NCBI GenBank assembly: GCA_902783435.1
Contig: CACZQV010000039.1
Span: forward strand, 1 to 50,002
From: an uncultured Erysipelotrichaceae bacterium
Lineage (GTDB): Bacteria; Bacillota_I; Bacilli_A; RF39; UBA660
Reading direction: 5' to 3'
Length of the DNA stretch: 50,002 nt
Position numbers and translations under genes: made by a program. Below are positions 25,383 through 33,796 of this stretch, in pieces. How positions within the stretch are numbered: position 1 is the stretch's first letter; every line of letters starts with the position of its first letter. The notes under the pieces were generated by a model. The model saw nothing but the letters and a program-made list of their open reading frames with translations. It had not been told where the DNA came from and made no database searches.

Positions 25383-25414
25383 TCGTTATTTGGGTATAAA
25401 AAAAATACTTATTT
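25383..25414 (+). repeat. 32-nt repeat, right copy (flanks metabolic cluster)
   Basis: TCGTTATTTGGGTAT + A8 + TACTTATTT, one base different in length from 14842-14872 and in the same orientation. Confidence 0.65.
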
Positions 25415-25430
25415 GAAATATAAGTATTTT
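25398..25430 (-). terminator. Intrinsic terminator of the CmpB-like gene
   Basis: AAAATACTTAT (25402-25412) and ATAAGTATTTT (25420-25430) overlap the stop codon; a T-run follows on the minus strand. Confidence 0.75.
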
Positions 25431-26017
25431 AATCCAAATGTTTTATATATATCTCTAGCTCTTGGTAGATGGAATATATGAGCTATTACTAAGTTATATA
25501 TTTCATCTAATATAAATATACTACATATAATTATACTTATTATGAATATTATATTTATATATTTACTTCTTACTAGTTTAGATAATACTGGTAATATTAA
25601 ATACATTAGTGCTAGTCCTGATAGTCCAAATACTAATACACTTCTTAAACATACATATCCACCTATATTACCAAAGTTTAATATTTCTTGGTTATAATCC
25701 CAACATTTAGTCCATCCTAATTTACCATATAGTATATATCCTGAAAAGTATTCTAATATACCTGTTACTAACATACTTAGTAAGAATACTTGTAGGGGAT
25801 TTTCTCTTTTTCTATATGTCATAGCTATTATTAAGAAAGCTCCATATGCATAGATATTAATCCATGGTAAGAAGTTTGCTCCTCTCATATAGAATTGTTT
25901 AAATCCACTATTCATATAATAAAAGAAATATTCATATACCCAACCTATCATTCCTGATATTACTATTAGTAAACATATTAAAGTTATTTTTTGTTTTTTA
26001 CTTAAATCTTCTAACAT
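25409..26017 (-). CDS. CmpB-like membrane protein (putative ABC permease, PF06541 type)
   Basis: This 202-aa integral membrane protein has about five hydrophobic segments. It follows the CmpB family pattern, with GWVYEYFFY, FLPWINIYAYGAFLI, TGILEYFSGYILYGKLGWTK, then CWDYN and LRSVLVFGLSGLALMYLILP. The family is annotated as 'putative ABC transporter permease', but its function is not established. It has its own ribosome binding site (AGAGGTAATA) and terminator and lies alone between the metabolic cluster and a divergent gene pair. Confidence 0.75.
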   Translation of the reverse strand: MLEDLSKKQKITLICLLIVISGMIGWVYEYFFYYMNSGFKQFYMRGANFLPWINIYAYGAFLIIAMTYRKRENPLQVFLLSMLVTGILEYFSGYILYGKLGWTKCWDYNQEILNFGNIGGYVCLRSVLVFGLSGLALMYLILPVLSKLVRSKYINIIFIISIIICSIFILDEIYNLVIAHIFHLPRARDIYKTFGLKYLYFK

Positions 26018-26083
26018 ATTATTACCTCTATTTTTATTCTAACATATTTTTAATTATTATGATACAATTTAATTGGTGATTAT

Positions 26084-26350
26084 ATGAGAAAGGTTATTAT
26101 AGGGATAACTTCTATCATATTATGTCTTTCTATAGCTTTATGTGGGTACTTTTTTATGGAATATAGAAGCTATTATGGTAATAATAGTAAAAAGGATATT
26201 AAGAAGGTAGAAGAAAAGATTAAGAGTATTGAAAAAGAAACAGAAAAGAAGAAAAAAGAAATTGAAAAGGTAAAAGAAGATAATAAAGAGAAAGTTGATT
26301 TATTAGAAGTATGGGAAAAAGAGTTAGGAAAAGTAAAAAAGGATTCTTAG
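26084..26350 (+). CDS. Small membrane-anchored coiled-coil protein (88 aa)
   Basis: One N-terminal membrane segment (about residues 5-25) is followed by a Lys/Glu-rich region of about 50 residues with heptad spacing, likely a coiled coil outside the membrane. GGTGATTAT precedes the ATG. It overlaps the polysaccharide deacetylase gene by 40 nt, and that protein has the same layout (membrane helix then coiled coil) before its enzyme domain. The two may pair through the coiled coils. No known family. Confidence 0.65.
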   Translation: MRKVIIGITSIILCLSIALCGYFFMEYRSYYGNNSKKDIKKVEEKIKSIEKETEKKKKEIEKVKEDNKEKVDLLEVWEKELGKVKKDS

Positions 26351-27249
26351 TAATTGAATTATTTCTTTTAGTATTAATTTGTGTTTCTTTATATGGGGGT
26401 TATTATTTTTATAATGAGATAAATAGTATTAAGATAGATCTTAAGAAGAATAATAAGGATTATAAGAATATTAATAAGTCTTTAGAGGATAAGAAGAAAG
26501 AATTAGATGGGGTTAAATCTGAATTAGAGTCTTATAAGGATTTAGATGGTAAGATTGAGAGTACTAAGAAAGAGTATTTTGAGGAGATTAAGAAATTAGA
26601 GGATGATATTATTTCTGGTAAGAGTAATAGAAAGATTGCTTATATTACTTTTGATGATGGACCTTATTATAATACTTATAATGTATTAAATATATTAGAT
26701 GAGAAAGATGTTAAGGCTACGTTTTTTACTATTTCTATGAATGGTGAATATTGTTATGACAATAAGAGTGCTAGATGTTTTGATTTATATAAGGAATATG
26801 TAAAAAGAGGTCATACTATTGCGAATCATACTTATACTCATGCGATTCGTGGTGGGTTATATAATAGTGTTGATTCTTTTATGGATGCGATAGTAAGACA
26901 AGAAGAACATATTAAGAATTTAACTGGTTATACTACTAATATTGTGAGATTTCCAGGTGGTAGTAGTACGGCTAAGAGTTTGAAAGAGCCTATTATATCT
27001 AAATTAAAAGAAAGAGGATATGGTTGGGTTGATTGGACTGCGAATGATGGTGATGGTGGAGGTCTTTCTTCACAGGAACAAGCTTGGGGTAATTTACGTA
27101 ATACTATTAATAATAATATAGAAGTAATATTATTCCATGATTATAATGGTATAACTACTGCGATACTTCCTGGAGTTATAGATTATTTAAGAGAAAATGG
27201 TTATGAGTGTTATCCACTATTTTATGAAAGTAATATGATTAATAAATAA
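26311..27249 (+). CDS. Membrane-anchored polysaccharide deacetylase
   Basis: This 312-aa protein has an N-terminal membrane segment (about 11-32), a charged coiled coil (about 40-95) and an extracellular NodB-type deacetylase domain (about 105-305). Motifs are ITFDDGP (motif 1), HTIANHTYTH (metal HxxxH), RFPGGSS (motif 3), YGWVDWTANDGDG (motif 4) and VILFHDYNG (motif 5). Family members remove acetyl groups from peptidoglycan or other N-acetylated glycans. The start overlaps the upstream gene; the site before it (TTAGAAGT) is weak, so the exact start is less certain. A terminator follows directly. Confidence 0.88.
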   Translation: MGKRVRKSKKGFLVIELFLLVLICVSLYGGYYFYNEINSIKIDLKKNNKDYKNINKSLEDKKKELDGVKSELESYKDLDGKIESTKKEYFEEIKKLEDDIISGKSNRKIAYITFDDGPYYNTYNVLNILDEKDVKATFFTISMNGEYCYDNKSARCFDLYKEYVKRGHTIANHTYTHAIRGGLYNSVDSFMDAIVRQEEHIKNLTGYTTNIVRFPGGSSTAKSLKEPIISKLKERGYGWVDWTANDGDGGGLSSQEQAWGNLRNTINNNIEVILFHDYNGITTAILPGVIDYLRENGYECYPLFYESNMINK

Positions 27250-27278
27250 AAATATCCACAATTATTGTGGATATTTTT
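27248..27278. terminator. Bidirectional terminator
   Basis: AATATCCACAAT (27251-27262) and ATTGTGGATATT (27264-27275), with A- and T-runs outside, between convergent genes. Confidence 0.8.
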
Positions 27279-27618
27279 TGTTTGGTTTCTTTTCTTGTTT
27301 TATATTTTGTTTTTCTTTACTATGTGTTGATTTAATAATAGTTCTAATATCTTCAGGATAATTTTGATTTAATTCATTAATAAATTCTTCATCTATTGGG
27401 TCCATACAAGATACTCCACCATTTTCTTTGGTAAAAGTGTGATTACCAATTTTTAATGTACTAGATTCAAAACTTTTAAACATAGCACATTTATGTTTTT
27501 TAATCATCATTTTATGTAGTAGATCTTTATATTCTTCTATTTCTTCATTTTTTAAAAAATCTGTTTCTTTAGCATATAATGCGTTTGGTATTATAATCTT
27601 ATCACTTAATACGTACAT
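27262..27618 (-). CDS. Unknown 118-aa protein
   Basis: No family is recognised. It is soluble, with a Lys-rich C-terminal tail (KQNIKQEKKPNKKYPQ). A central segment has KIGNHTFTKENGGVSCMDPI. It is the last of three closely spaced minus-strand genes (gaps of about 15 nt), each with a good site (AGGAGAGA here), and ends in a shared terminator. Confidence 0.65.
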   Translation of the reverse strand: MYVLSDKIIIPNALYAKETDFLKNEEIEEYKDLLHKMMIKKHKCAMFKSFESSTLKIGNHTFTKENGGVSCMDPIDEEFINELNQNYPEDIRTIIKSTHSKEKQNIKQEKKPNKKYPQ

Positions 27619-27633
27619 AATATCTCTCCTATT

Positions 27634-28728
27634 TTATTTATTTTCAAATCTTGTTTTTACTTTTTGTTTTTCTATTTTAGAAATAGCTTTCTTTTCTTCT
27701 ATAGTAGCAGTATTTTCTAATTTAGTTATTAATGCATCAGCAAGTCTTTGTCTTAATTCTTCTAGGTGTTTTTCTTCTTCGTGTTTTTTAATACCATTTA
27801 CTATTTTTGAAATAGAAAACTCTTTATTACTTTTTCTATAATAACAATTTAAATCTTCTCTTCCACCACAATTTATAAATTCTTTTACAAAATTAATTAA
27901 TTCTGAATTAGTATATGTATCATCAAAAGCATATTTCATTGGAATATTAATATCTCTTTTAAATTCTTTTGCAAATAAGAAGGCTCTATAAGCACCAATA
28001 TATGAAACTCCTTTATATCTTCTATCTAATATTTTATACATTACACAATCTAATAATCCTTCTTTTCTATCCATTTCATATATAGTATCTTTTATTTCTT
28101 CTTCATCACAATCAGATATATCTATACAAATGTCTTTATTATTTTTATTGAATTCTTCAATATAATTAAATAATTTTTTTGCATGTATACCCTCAAGATC
28201 TTCTACATCAATTTTTCTATCACTAAATTCATTAATAGATTCAGATATATTTCCATAAAAATGTACATAACCTTTTTTATCTATATAAAAGTTTTGTCCA
28301 AATCCACAACCTGTAAAACTAACATAAAGTGTATAAGGCATATATCTAGCTTGTTTTTTTGGCTTAAAAAATTTTTGTTCATGTGTAGGTAGTGAACTAA
28401 TAAATGTATGAGCATTATAGAAATCATACCAATTTAGATCATCTGGTACTTCATAATTAAAGTATTGATTTTCCCCAAACATTGTATCATTTACTTCTTC
28501 TATAGTATTAATAGCTTTTCTACAATCAGAACTTAGAAATGCCTCTATTATATTATCTGGATATCTTAATTCATACCAAATAGCCATTTTTTCTATTAGA
28601 TTTTTTGCAGTTTCTTTTTCAAAGTCACTTTTTAAACTATTTATATATTCATTATATTTTGCTTCTAAATTATTATTATTTTTTTCTTCAAATATTTTAC
28701 TATTAATTTTTTTTGTTTTAAATATCAT
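27634..28728 (-). CDS. Unknown 364-aa protein
   Basis: No family is recognised. No membrane segment. Central features are the aromatic/Gly patch YTLYVSFTGCGFGQNFYIDK and an acidic stretch ICIDISDCDEEEIKDTIYE. The C-terminal ~40 residues are a charged helix. AGGAGG precedes the ATG. It is the middle gene of a three-gene unit of unknown proteins, so they may work together. Confidence 0.65.
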   Translation of the reverse strand: MIFKTKKINSKIFEEKNNNNLEAKYNEYINSLKSDFEKETAKNLIEKMAIWYELRYPDNIIEAFLSSDCRKAINTIEEVNDTMFGENQYFNYEVPDDLNWYDFYNAHTFISSLPTHEQKFFKPKKQARYMPYTLYVSFTGCGFGQNFYIDKKGYVHFYGNISESINEFSDRKIDVEDLEGIHAKKLFNYIEEFNKNNKDICIDISDCDEEEIKDTIYEMDRKEGLLDCVMYKILDRRYKGVSYIGAYRAFLFAKEFKRDINIPMKYAFDDTYTNSELINFVKEFINCGGREDLNCYYRKSNKEFSISKIVNGIKKHEEEKHLEELRQRLADALITKLENTATIEEKKAISKIEKQKVKTRFENK

Positions 28729-28742
28729 GTTAATCCTCCTGA

Positions 28743-29228
28743 TTAATTCTTTGTAAATCTATTTTTTATTTTTTGATAAATTGTTTCTTTATTTTTTTTA
28801 CATACATCTGGTATAAAAGTACCATCTACACTTGGAACTTTTAAGTTTTCTATATTTCTTCTAGTGATATCAGTTGATACTAGTAGTTCTTCTTCATCCC
28901 AATAATAATCTGATAGTGATTTTTCTTTTAGAGATTGTTTTTCTTTATTTTTTATGAATGTTTCAAATTGTTTTTTTAGTCTTTCTTCACATTCTTCTTT
29001 TGTTTCTATTCTTATATATTGTCTATCTGTTAAATCTATGTTTTTTTCATGCCAAAGAGTATTCATATCTTCTAGATATTCTAATAGTTCTTCTCTTCTT
29101 TCTTCTGTATTATCAATACTATCGTTATCCCATAAATCATTTACTAGTTTATTTAATGTTTCTGGGTTTGCTTCTTTTATTAATTCTTTTATTATTTCAT
29201 ATCTAGTTTTTCTATTTATTTTGTACAT
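28743..29228 (-). CDS. Unknown 161-aa protein
   Basis: Highly charged, mostly helical; no known motif. The ATG at 29228 follows AAGGAAG, and minus-strand TATAAT occurs about 20 nt upstream. First gene of the three-gene unit running to 27262. The C-terminal tail is Lys-rich. Confidence 0.65.
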   Translation of the reverse strand: MYKINRKTRYEIIKELIKEANPETLNKLVNDLWDNDSIDNTEERREELLEYLEDMNTLWHEKNIDLTDRQYIRIETKEECEERLKKQFETFIKNKEKQSLKEKSLSDYYWDEEELLVSTDITRRNIENLKVPSVDGTFIPDVCKKNKETIYQKIKNRFTKN

Positions 29229-29290
29229 TTGTTTTCTTCCTTCCGTATTAGTTATTATAGTATATGTGTTTTTAAAAATCTATCTTTATT

Positions 29291-29319
29291 TTGACTTTTT
29301 TAGTGTTTTATGATATAAT
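29291..29319 (+). promoter_or_regulatory. Sigma-A promoter
   Basis: -35 TTGACT (29291-29296), 17-nt spacer, -10 TATAAT (29314-29319). It lies before the 138-aa gene and shows that the longer frame from 29291 cannot be the real start. Confidence 0.85.
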
Positions 29320-29347
29320 TAAACACGTCGCTTTAGGGGGAATTACA

Positions 29348-29764
29348 ATGTTAAATATTGAAATAGATGAAAATAAACTAAAAGAAGATACAAAAGATTA
29401 TTTTAATATTTTTTATATGAATCTTATATTTTCTAATATTGATACTATAGAAATGGAATTTAAAGAAGCTAAATTACATGAAAATGGTAAATTATTATTA
29501 GCGTCAGAACAGACTAAATCTCATGTTGAATCATTCGATGTATTAAGTTCTAGAGGTAAAAGAAACAATTTTATTACTAAGACTAAAGTTGAAACAGTTT
29601 ATATCGATTATGATTATTTAATGGAATTAGGTAATAATGACACATTTGAATTAAAATATGTAGGTAGTGAACAAGATGGTACTAATATTAGATATGAATT
29701 ATCTTGGGCTAACAAGAATAAGTTTACGAAAGTTAATATACCAAAAAGAGATCGTATTTATTAA
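29348..29764 (+). CDS. Unknown 138-aa protein
   Basis: A small soluble protein of no recognised family, probably mostly beta strands: alternating hydrophobic runs such as TIEMEFKEAKL, VETVYIDYDYLMEL and RYELSWANK. The start ATG 29348 follows AGGGGG and the promoter at 29291-29319; an upstream in-frame start lies inside the promoter. It is a single-gene unit with a strong terminator. Confidence 0.7.
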   Translation: MLNIEIDENKLKEDTKDYFNIFYMNLIFSNIDTIEMEFKEAKLHENGKLLLASEQTKSHVESFDVLSSRGKRNNFITKTKVETVYIDYDYLMELGNNDTFELKYVGSEQDGTNIRYELSWANKNKFTKVNIPKRDRIY

Positions 29765-29780
29765 TACGACCTCTTTTTTT
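29743..29780. terminator. Intrinsic terminator
   Basis: AAAGAG-A-TCGTATT (29745-29758) and AATACGA-C-CTCTTT (29763-29776), then a T-run. It overlaps the stop codon. Confidence 0.85.
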
Positions 29781-29795
29781 ATTTTTATTTTGTTT

Positions 29796-31220
29796 TTAAT
29801 TTTGATTTTGTTCTGCTTCTTGAGCAGCTTCTTCTACTTTTAGTTTAACATGTTCTCCTAAAATAACTAAGTTATTAGCTCCCATAATTCTTGCGTTAGA
29901 TAAGTTAGTTCTACGTTTTAATAATTCATCATGTTCTTTTAGATTTGTTATTTCACTTTTTGTTTCTTTTTCATATGTATGTCTTGCGCCAGCATTTCTA
30001 TATTTAGCTAATTTACTGAATAATAGAATGAAAGCACATATTAAAGCTATAATTAATCCCATACCACCTAACCAGACACTTGTTATTATTCCAGCTAGTA
30101 TTATTAAACCAAATAGTAAGAATAATTTACCCATAGCAAGTGGAACTGAACCCATTGTTTCTCCAGTTCTTGCGTTTACTGCAACATAATGTAGGATTTT
30201 ATTTTGATCTTGATATGAATATAACCATACTGGTAAGTATGCAGATACCCATTGTTTACCTTTTATATCTAAGTTTTGATCAGTCCACTTAATTCCTCTA
30301 TCATAGAATGTCATTTCTTTATTTAATGTATGTCTTGCGATATCATGTAATTCTAAATTTACTTTATCTTCTATTTCAGATACATTTACATCTCTTTTTT
30401 CTGATGTGAATCCTTCTAAATAGTTACCTTTATATTTAACACAATTTTCTGTATCAAATGGCATAATACTATTAATTATATTAGTAGTTTTTTCTTTATT
30501 ATTTTTATTTAATTTATCTTGAGAAGATTCTATAGTTAAATCATCTATTGAGATATCAAATTCTCGCTCTACTGCATATAAATCTGCATCATATCTTGTT
30601 TCATGTCTTCTATTATCTCCACTACCTACAGTTACTGTATATTGTCTTGTTTTATGTTCTGCTTCTCCAATAAATTTACCATGACAATTAGCATCTACTA
30701 ACATATATGGGAAATATACACCCATAATGTTTTTTGTAGTGAATTCATTTTTAAATTGTTTATTTGCAAAGAATTTTCTTTGTTCTACGAATTCCGATAT
30801 TTTCTTTTGTGCTTCTTCTTTTGATAGACTAAATGGTAATACTACATCTGGGATAGCTCCATTATCTACTTGATGATTTATAGATAAGATACTTCTACAC
30901 CAGTGACATCTAGCATTTGTAGCTTCTTTTGTATTTATTACTACTTCTGCACCACATCCAGAGCATTTTAAAGTTATTATATCATTAGCTTTTCTATTTA
31001 TATCTTTAACTCCTGTAGTTCTTGTTTCACCACTTAAATTCTTAGCTTCTTTTTCTATACCTTCTAAGTCTTCAGGTTCAAATTCTGTATAACAATAATT
31101 ACAAATTAGTTTTTTCTTTTTAATATTATAAGTAACATCACTTGCGTGACAATTAGGACATCTATTAGTTCCATCTTTTTCTTTTCGTTCTGTATTTACT
31201 ACTTTTATTTCTTTTCCCAT
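29796..31220 (-). CDS. Zinc-ribbon membrane protein (TFIIB-type ribbon annotation)
   Basis: This 474-aa protein has two N-terminal zinc ribbons: CPNC...CNYC (about residues 20-43) and CSGC...CHWC (about 84-107). A large middle domain of unknown fold follows, then two membrane segments near the C-terminus (about 375-415). The last ~60 residues form a charged helix rich in Glu. Proteins of this layout are widespread in Firmicutes as 'TFIIB-type zinc ribbon-containing protein' without known function; they are not transcription factors. AAGGAG precedes the ATG. Single-gene unit. Confidence 0.75.
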   Translation of the reverse strand: MGKEIKVVNTERKEKDGTNRCPNCHASDVTYNIKKKKLICNYCYTEFEPEDLEGIEKEAKNLSGETRTTGVKDINRKANDIITLKCSGCGAEVVINTKEATNARCHWCRSILSINHQVDNGAIPDVVLPFSLSKEEAQKKISEFVEQRKFFANKQFKNEFTTKNIMGVYFPYMLVDANCHGKFIGEAEHKTRQYTVTVGSGDNRRHETRYDADLYAVEREFDISIDDLTIESSQDKLNKNNKEKTTNIINSIMPFDTENCVKYKGNYLEGFTSEKRDVNVSEIEDKVNLELHDIARHTLNKEMTFYDRGIKWTDQNLDIKGKQWVSAYLPVWLYSYQDQNKILHYVAVNARTGETMGSVPLAMGKLFLLFGLIILAGIITSVWLGGMGLIIALICAFILLFSKLAKYRNAGARHTYEKETKSEITNLKEHDELLKRRTNLSNARIMGANNLVILGEHVKLKVEEAAQEAEQNQN

Positions 31221-31249
31221 ACTAAACTCCTTATAGATAAAATTATACT

Positions 31250-31272
31250 AAAAAAAGTTCCTTTTGGGAACT
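31250..31272 (-). terminator. Intrinsic terminator of the lipoprotein gene
   Basis: AGTTCC (31256-31261) and GGAACT (31267-31272), followed by seven T on the minus strand. Confidence 0.75.
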
Positions 31273-31807
31273 ATTTTATTCTTTCAAATTTCATTGAGTT
31301 AAAGAAGTCTTTTAATTCTTTATCAAATACATCAGCTACTACTATATCTTCATTAGTATCTAATCTATCTATTGATACAAATAAAAGTACATCTAATCCA
31401 TCTTTATTTTCTTCTAGTTTAAATATTGCGTATAATCCACTACTATATTCACCATAAACATATCCTTCATATTTACCAGCTTTAACTTCTTTATAGTATT
31501 TTTGTTTACTACGTCCTTCTTTACTAGTTTCATATGATTTATCAGTAATAGTATTATAATACATTTGGAATTCTACATCTTTTTCTTCGTTTTCAAAATC
31601 TATTTCAGATGACGCTCCACTTTCTTCTTTTGTTGGTTCAGAATATTTTTCTGTTTTTGGATAAGTAAATGTAGTTTTATATCCTTTCTTATCATCTTGT
31701 AGTGTAATTGTTTTTGTTTCTTCTTTCTTTGGTTTTTCTTTTCCACATGCAGTTACTACTGATACTGATAATACTAATAGTAGTAATATAATTATTTTCT
31801 TTTTCAT
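31271..31807 (-). CDS. Lipoprotein of unknown function
   Basis: This 178-aa protein has a signal peptide MKKKIIILLLLVLSVSVVTA followed by the lipobox Cys at residue 21 (VTAC), so it is lipid-anchored on the outer face of the membrane. A charged linker precedes a small beta-rich domain (TITLQDDKKGYKTTFTYPK, FQMYYNTITDKSYE, DVLLFVSIDRL). No enzyme motif. GAAAGGAAG precedes the ATG. Confidence 0.8.
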   Translation of the reverse strand: MKKKIIILLLLVLSVSVVTACGKEKPKKEETKTITLQDDKKGYKTTFTYPKTEKYSEPTKEESGASSEIDFENEEKDVEFQMYYNTITDKSYETSKEGRSKQKYYKEVKAGKYEGYVYGEYSSGLYAIFKLEENKDGLDVLLFVSIDRLDTNEDIVVADVFDKELKDFFNSMKFERIK

Positions 31808-31845
31808 AGTATCTTCCTTTCTATTAATATTCTAACATAATATTT

Positions 31846-32919
31846 CTATTTATTTATATTATTTTTAATTTTTTGATATCTCATTATTGTATCCATAAAT
31901 TCATCATTATATTCTGCAGTTAGAGTTGGATGAATACTTAAGAATTCTATTTCTCCATCTATGTTATTACTGGATAAATGATCTCTTAATTGATACATTG
32001 GATCTGTTCTTATTATGTTTTGATATAATCTATAGATATTATCAAAGTATTCTGTATCTTTATATTTCTTTAATAAGTTATTTCTTTCTTTTATTATTTC
32101 ATCATATGTTTTAGGTACATATCCATTAAATAATAATTGTAGGGGTTTATAAGTATCTATAAGTGTAGGATTATCCTTTATAAATTTATCTATTAAGATT
32201 AGACTATCTTCTCTATGTCCTTTTACTTTTAAATATGTACGTATAGGTGTATTTGTAGTTACTTCTAATTTTGCTTGTGGATTAATGTTTAGTTTTTCTA
32301 TATCATTTAAATCATCTAAGATTTGAGTTTTTAAATTATTATCTTTTATTAAATCTTTTACTAAGTTTTCTATATCTTTTAATGAATTAATATCGGCATC
32401 TACTTCTGGGTATAGTTTATGATAATTTTGATCATAGAAATCTTCTATATCATGATATTCTTTATAGATATGATGTTTTAATACTATTATTAATTCTGGA
32501 TCATATTTAATTATTTCATCTATATTTTCTTCATTATAGAATTTATTTTGATATGCATGTCTTAATTCATGAAATATAGTTCTTAAATAGGATACTATAT
32601 TATCAGCAATTATCATCATTGTCATCACTGATAGTCTTATTTTATTATTTTCTATGTCATAACCACCTGAACCATTAAAATATATTGTTTCGTCTATTTC
32701 GTAATCTGATTTTATATTTTTATATAATTGAGATAGTTCCAGTAAATAAGTGATTACTAGCTCATTTATTTTATAGTTTTTATCTACTAATTCTTCATAT
32801 GAAAAGTTTTCCATTTCTTCCGGTAGAGTATTCCAAATATAGTTAATATCTTCTTCTATATTAGGATAATTATTAGGTAAGTTTTTAATCATGTTTTTAA
32901 GTTTTTTTATACAATCCAT
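31846..32919 (-). CDS. Putative zinc metalloprotease-like protein (HExxH)
   Basis: This 357-aa soluble protein of no recognised family contains TIFHELRHAYQNKFY (HExxH, about residues 117-121). About 55 residues later comes KLYPEVDADINS, where the Glu could be a third zinc ligand. That pair is typical of gluzincin-like peptidases. The rest is helical, with many Asn and Asp. No signal peptide, so it would act in the cytosol. AAAGGAAT precedes the ATG. Confidence 0.6.
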   Translation of the reverse strand: MDCIKKLKNMIKNLPNNYPNIEEDINYIWNTLPEEMENFSYEELVDKNYKINELVITYLLELSQLYKNIKSDYEIDETIYFNGSGGYDIENNKIRLSVMTMMIIADNIVSYLRTIFHELRHAYQNKFYNEENIDEIIKYDPELIIVLKHHIYKEYHDIEDFYDQNYHKLYPEVDADINSLKDIENLVKDLIKDNNLKTQILDDLNDIEKLNINPQAKLEVTTNTPIRTYLKVKGHREDSLILIDKFIKDNPTLIDTYKPLQLLFNGYVPKTYDEIIKERNNLLKKYKDTEYFDNIYRLYQNIIRTDPMYQLRDHLSSNNIDGEIEFLSIHPTLTAEYNDEFMDTIMRYQKIKNNINK

Positions 32920-32972
32920 AATATCATTCCTTTTGTTTTATTATTATACGTTTTTTTCTTTTTTTGTCAAAG

Positions 32973-32994
32973 AAAAAGGAACTTTCGTTCCTTT
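32973..32994 (-). terminator. Intrinsic terminator of the aquaporin gene
   Basis: AAGGAAC and GTTCCTT (32976-32993) with a 4-nt loop; T-rich DNA follows on the minus strand. Confidence 0.8.
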
Positions 32995-33000
32995 ATAGTA

Positions 33001-33675
33001 TTATTTAGATTTTTTCTTTTCTGTATTTAAGTATTTATATAAGAATGCAGCAATTGTCGCACCAATTAGTGGTGAAACTATGAATACCCAAACTTGTTTA
33101 ATAGCTTCTTTTCCAATGAATATAGCTGGGGCTAAGCTTCTAGCTGGGTTTACTGAAGTTCCAGTAAGTGGAATACCAATTAAGTGTACAAAAGTAAGTG
33201 TAAGACCAATTACAATACCTGCGATTGCGCTTTTATCTTTATCACTTGTTACACCTAGAATAGTATAAACAAATACACATGTTAGAACTACTTCAGTTAA
33301 GATAGCACCAAATAATGTAGTATTAACTGCAGATAATGTACCATAATAGTTAGCACCTAATGCAGCAGTACCTAAATCAGTATTTGATAAAATTGTGAAT
33401 AAAATTGTAGTTCCTGCGATAGCTCCTAATACTTGAGCTACTACATACCATGCAAAATCTTCTTTAGTCATTTTTTTATTAATTACCATAGCTAGTGATA
33501 CTGCAGGATTAACATGACATCCTGAGATTGGTCCAATTACATAAGCTTCAGCAATGATTGCTAAACCAAAAGCTAATGCAGTTGCAACTAAATTACCACC
33601 TGATACAACGGCAATTCCACATCCAAATAATACTAATACTAAAGTTCCAATGAATTCTGAAATATATTTTCTCAT
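33001..33675 (-). CDS. aqpZ: Aquaporin Z-type water channel
   Basis: This 224-aa protein has six hydrophobic helices and both MIP signature loops, GCHVNPAVSLA (about 53-63) and GTSVNPARSLAP (about 172-183). NPARS rather than NPARD after the second loop, and the HLIGIPLTGTSVNPA context, favour a water channel (AqpZ) over a glycerol facilitator. It lies in the cytoplasmic membrane. GAAAGGAGAG precedes the ATG. Single-gene unit. Confidence 0.92.
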   Translation of the reverse strand: MRKYISEFIGTLVLVLFGCGIAVVSGGNLVATALAFGLAIIAEAYVIGPISGCHVNPAVSLAMVINKKMTKEDFAWYVVAQVLGAIAGTTILFTILSNTDLGTAALGANYYGTLSAVNTTLFGAILTEVVLTCVFVYTILGVTSDKDKSAIAGIVIGLTLTFVHLIGIPLTGTSVNPARSLAPAIFIGKEAIKQVWVFIVSPLIGATIAAFLYKYLNTEKKKSK

Positions 33676-33718
33676 AATTCTCTCCTTTCTAAAATTATTT
33701 TAATTTATATAATTTTTA

Positions 33719-33748
33719 TTGTCAAACCATTTATTTTAATATTATAAT
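33719..33748 (+). promoter_or_regulatory. Sigma-A-type promoter
   Basis: -35 TTGTCA (33719-33724), 18-nt spacer, -10 TATAAT (33743-33748), upstream of the nucleotidyltransferase-like gene. Confidence 0.7.
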
Positions 33749-33796
33749 ATTGTTAAGAAGATAGAAATACGTTATGGGTAGTAGGATGTGAATTAA

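Noticed and set aside
29291..29347. Longer N-terminus for the 138-aa gene
   Set aside because: The extra codons lie within a TTGACT-17-TATAAT promoter; ATG 29348 has its own AGGGGG.
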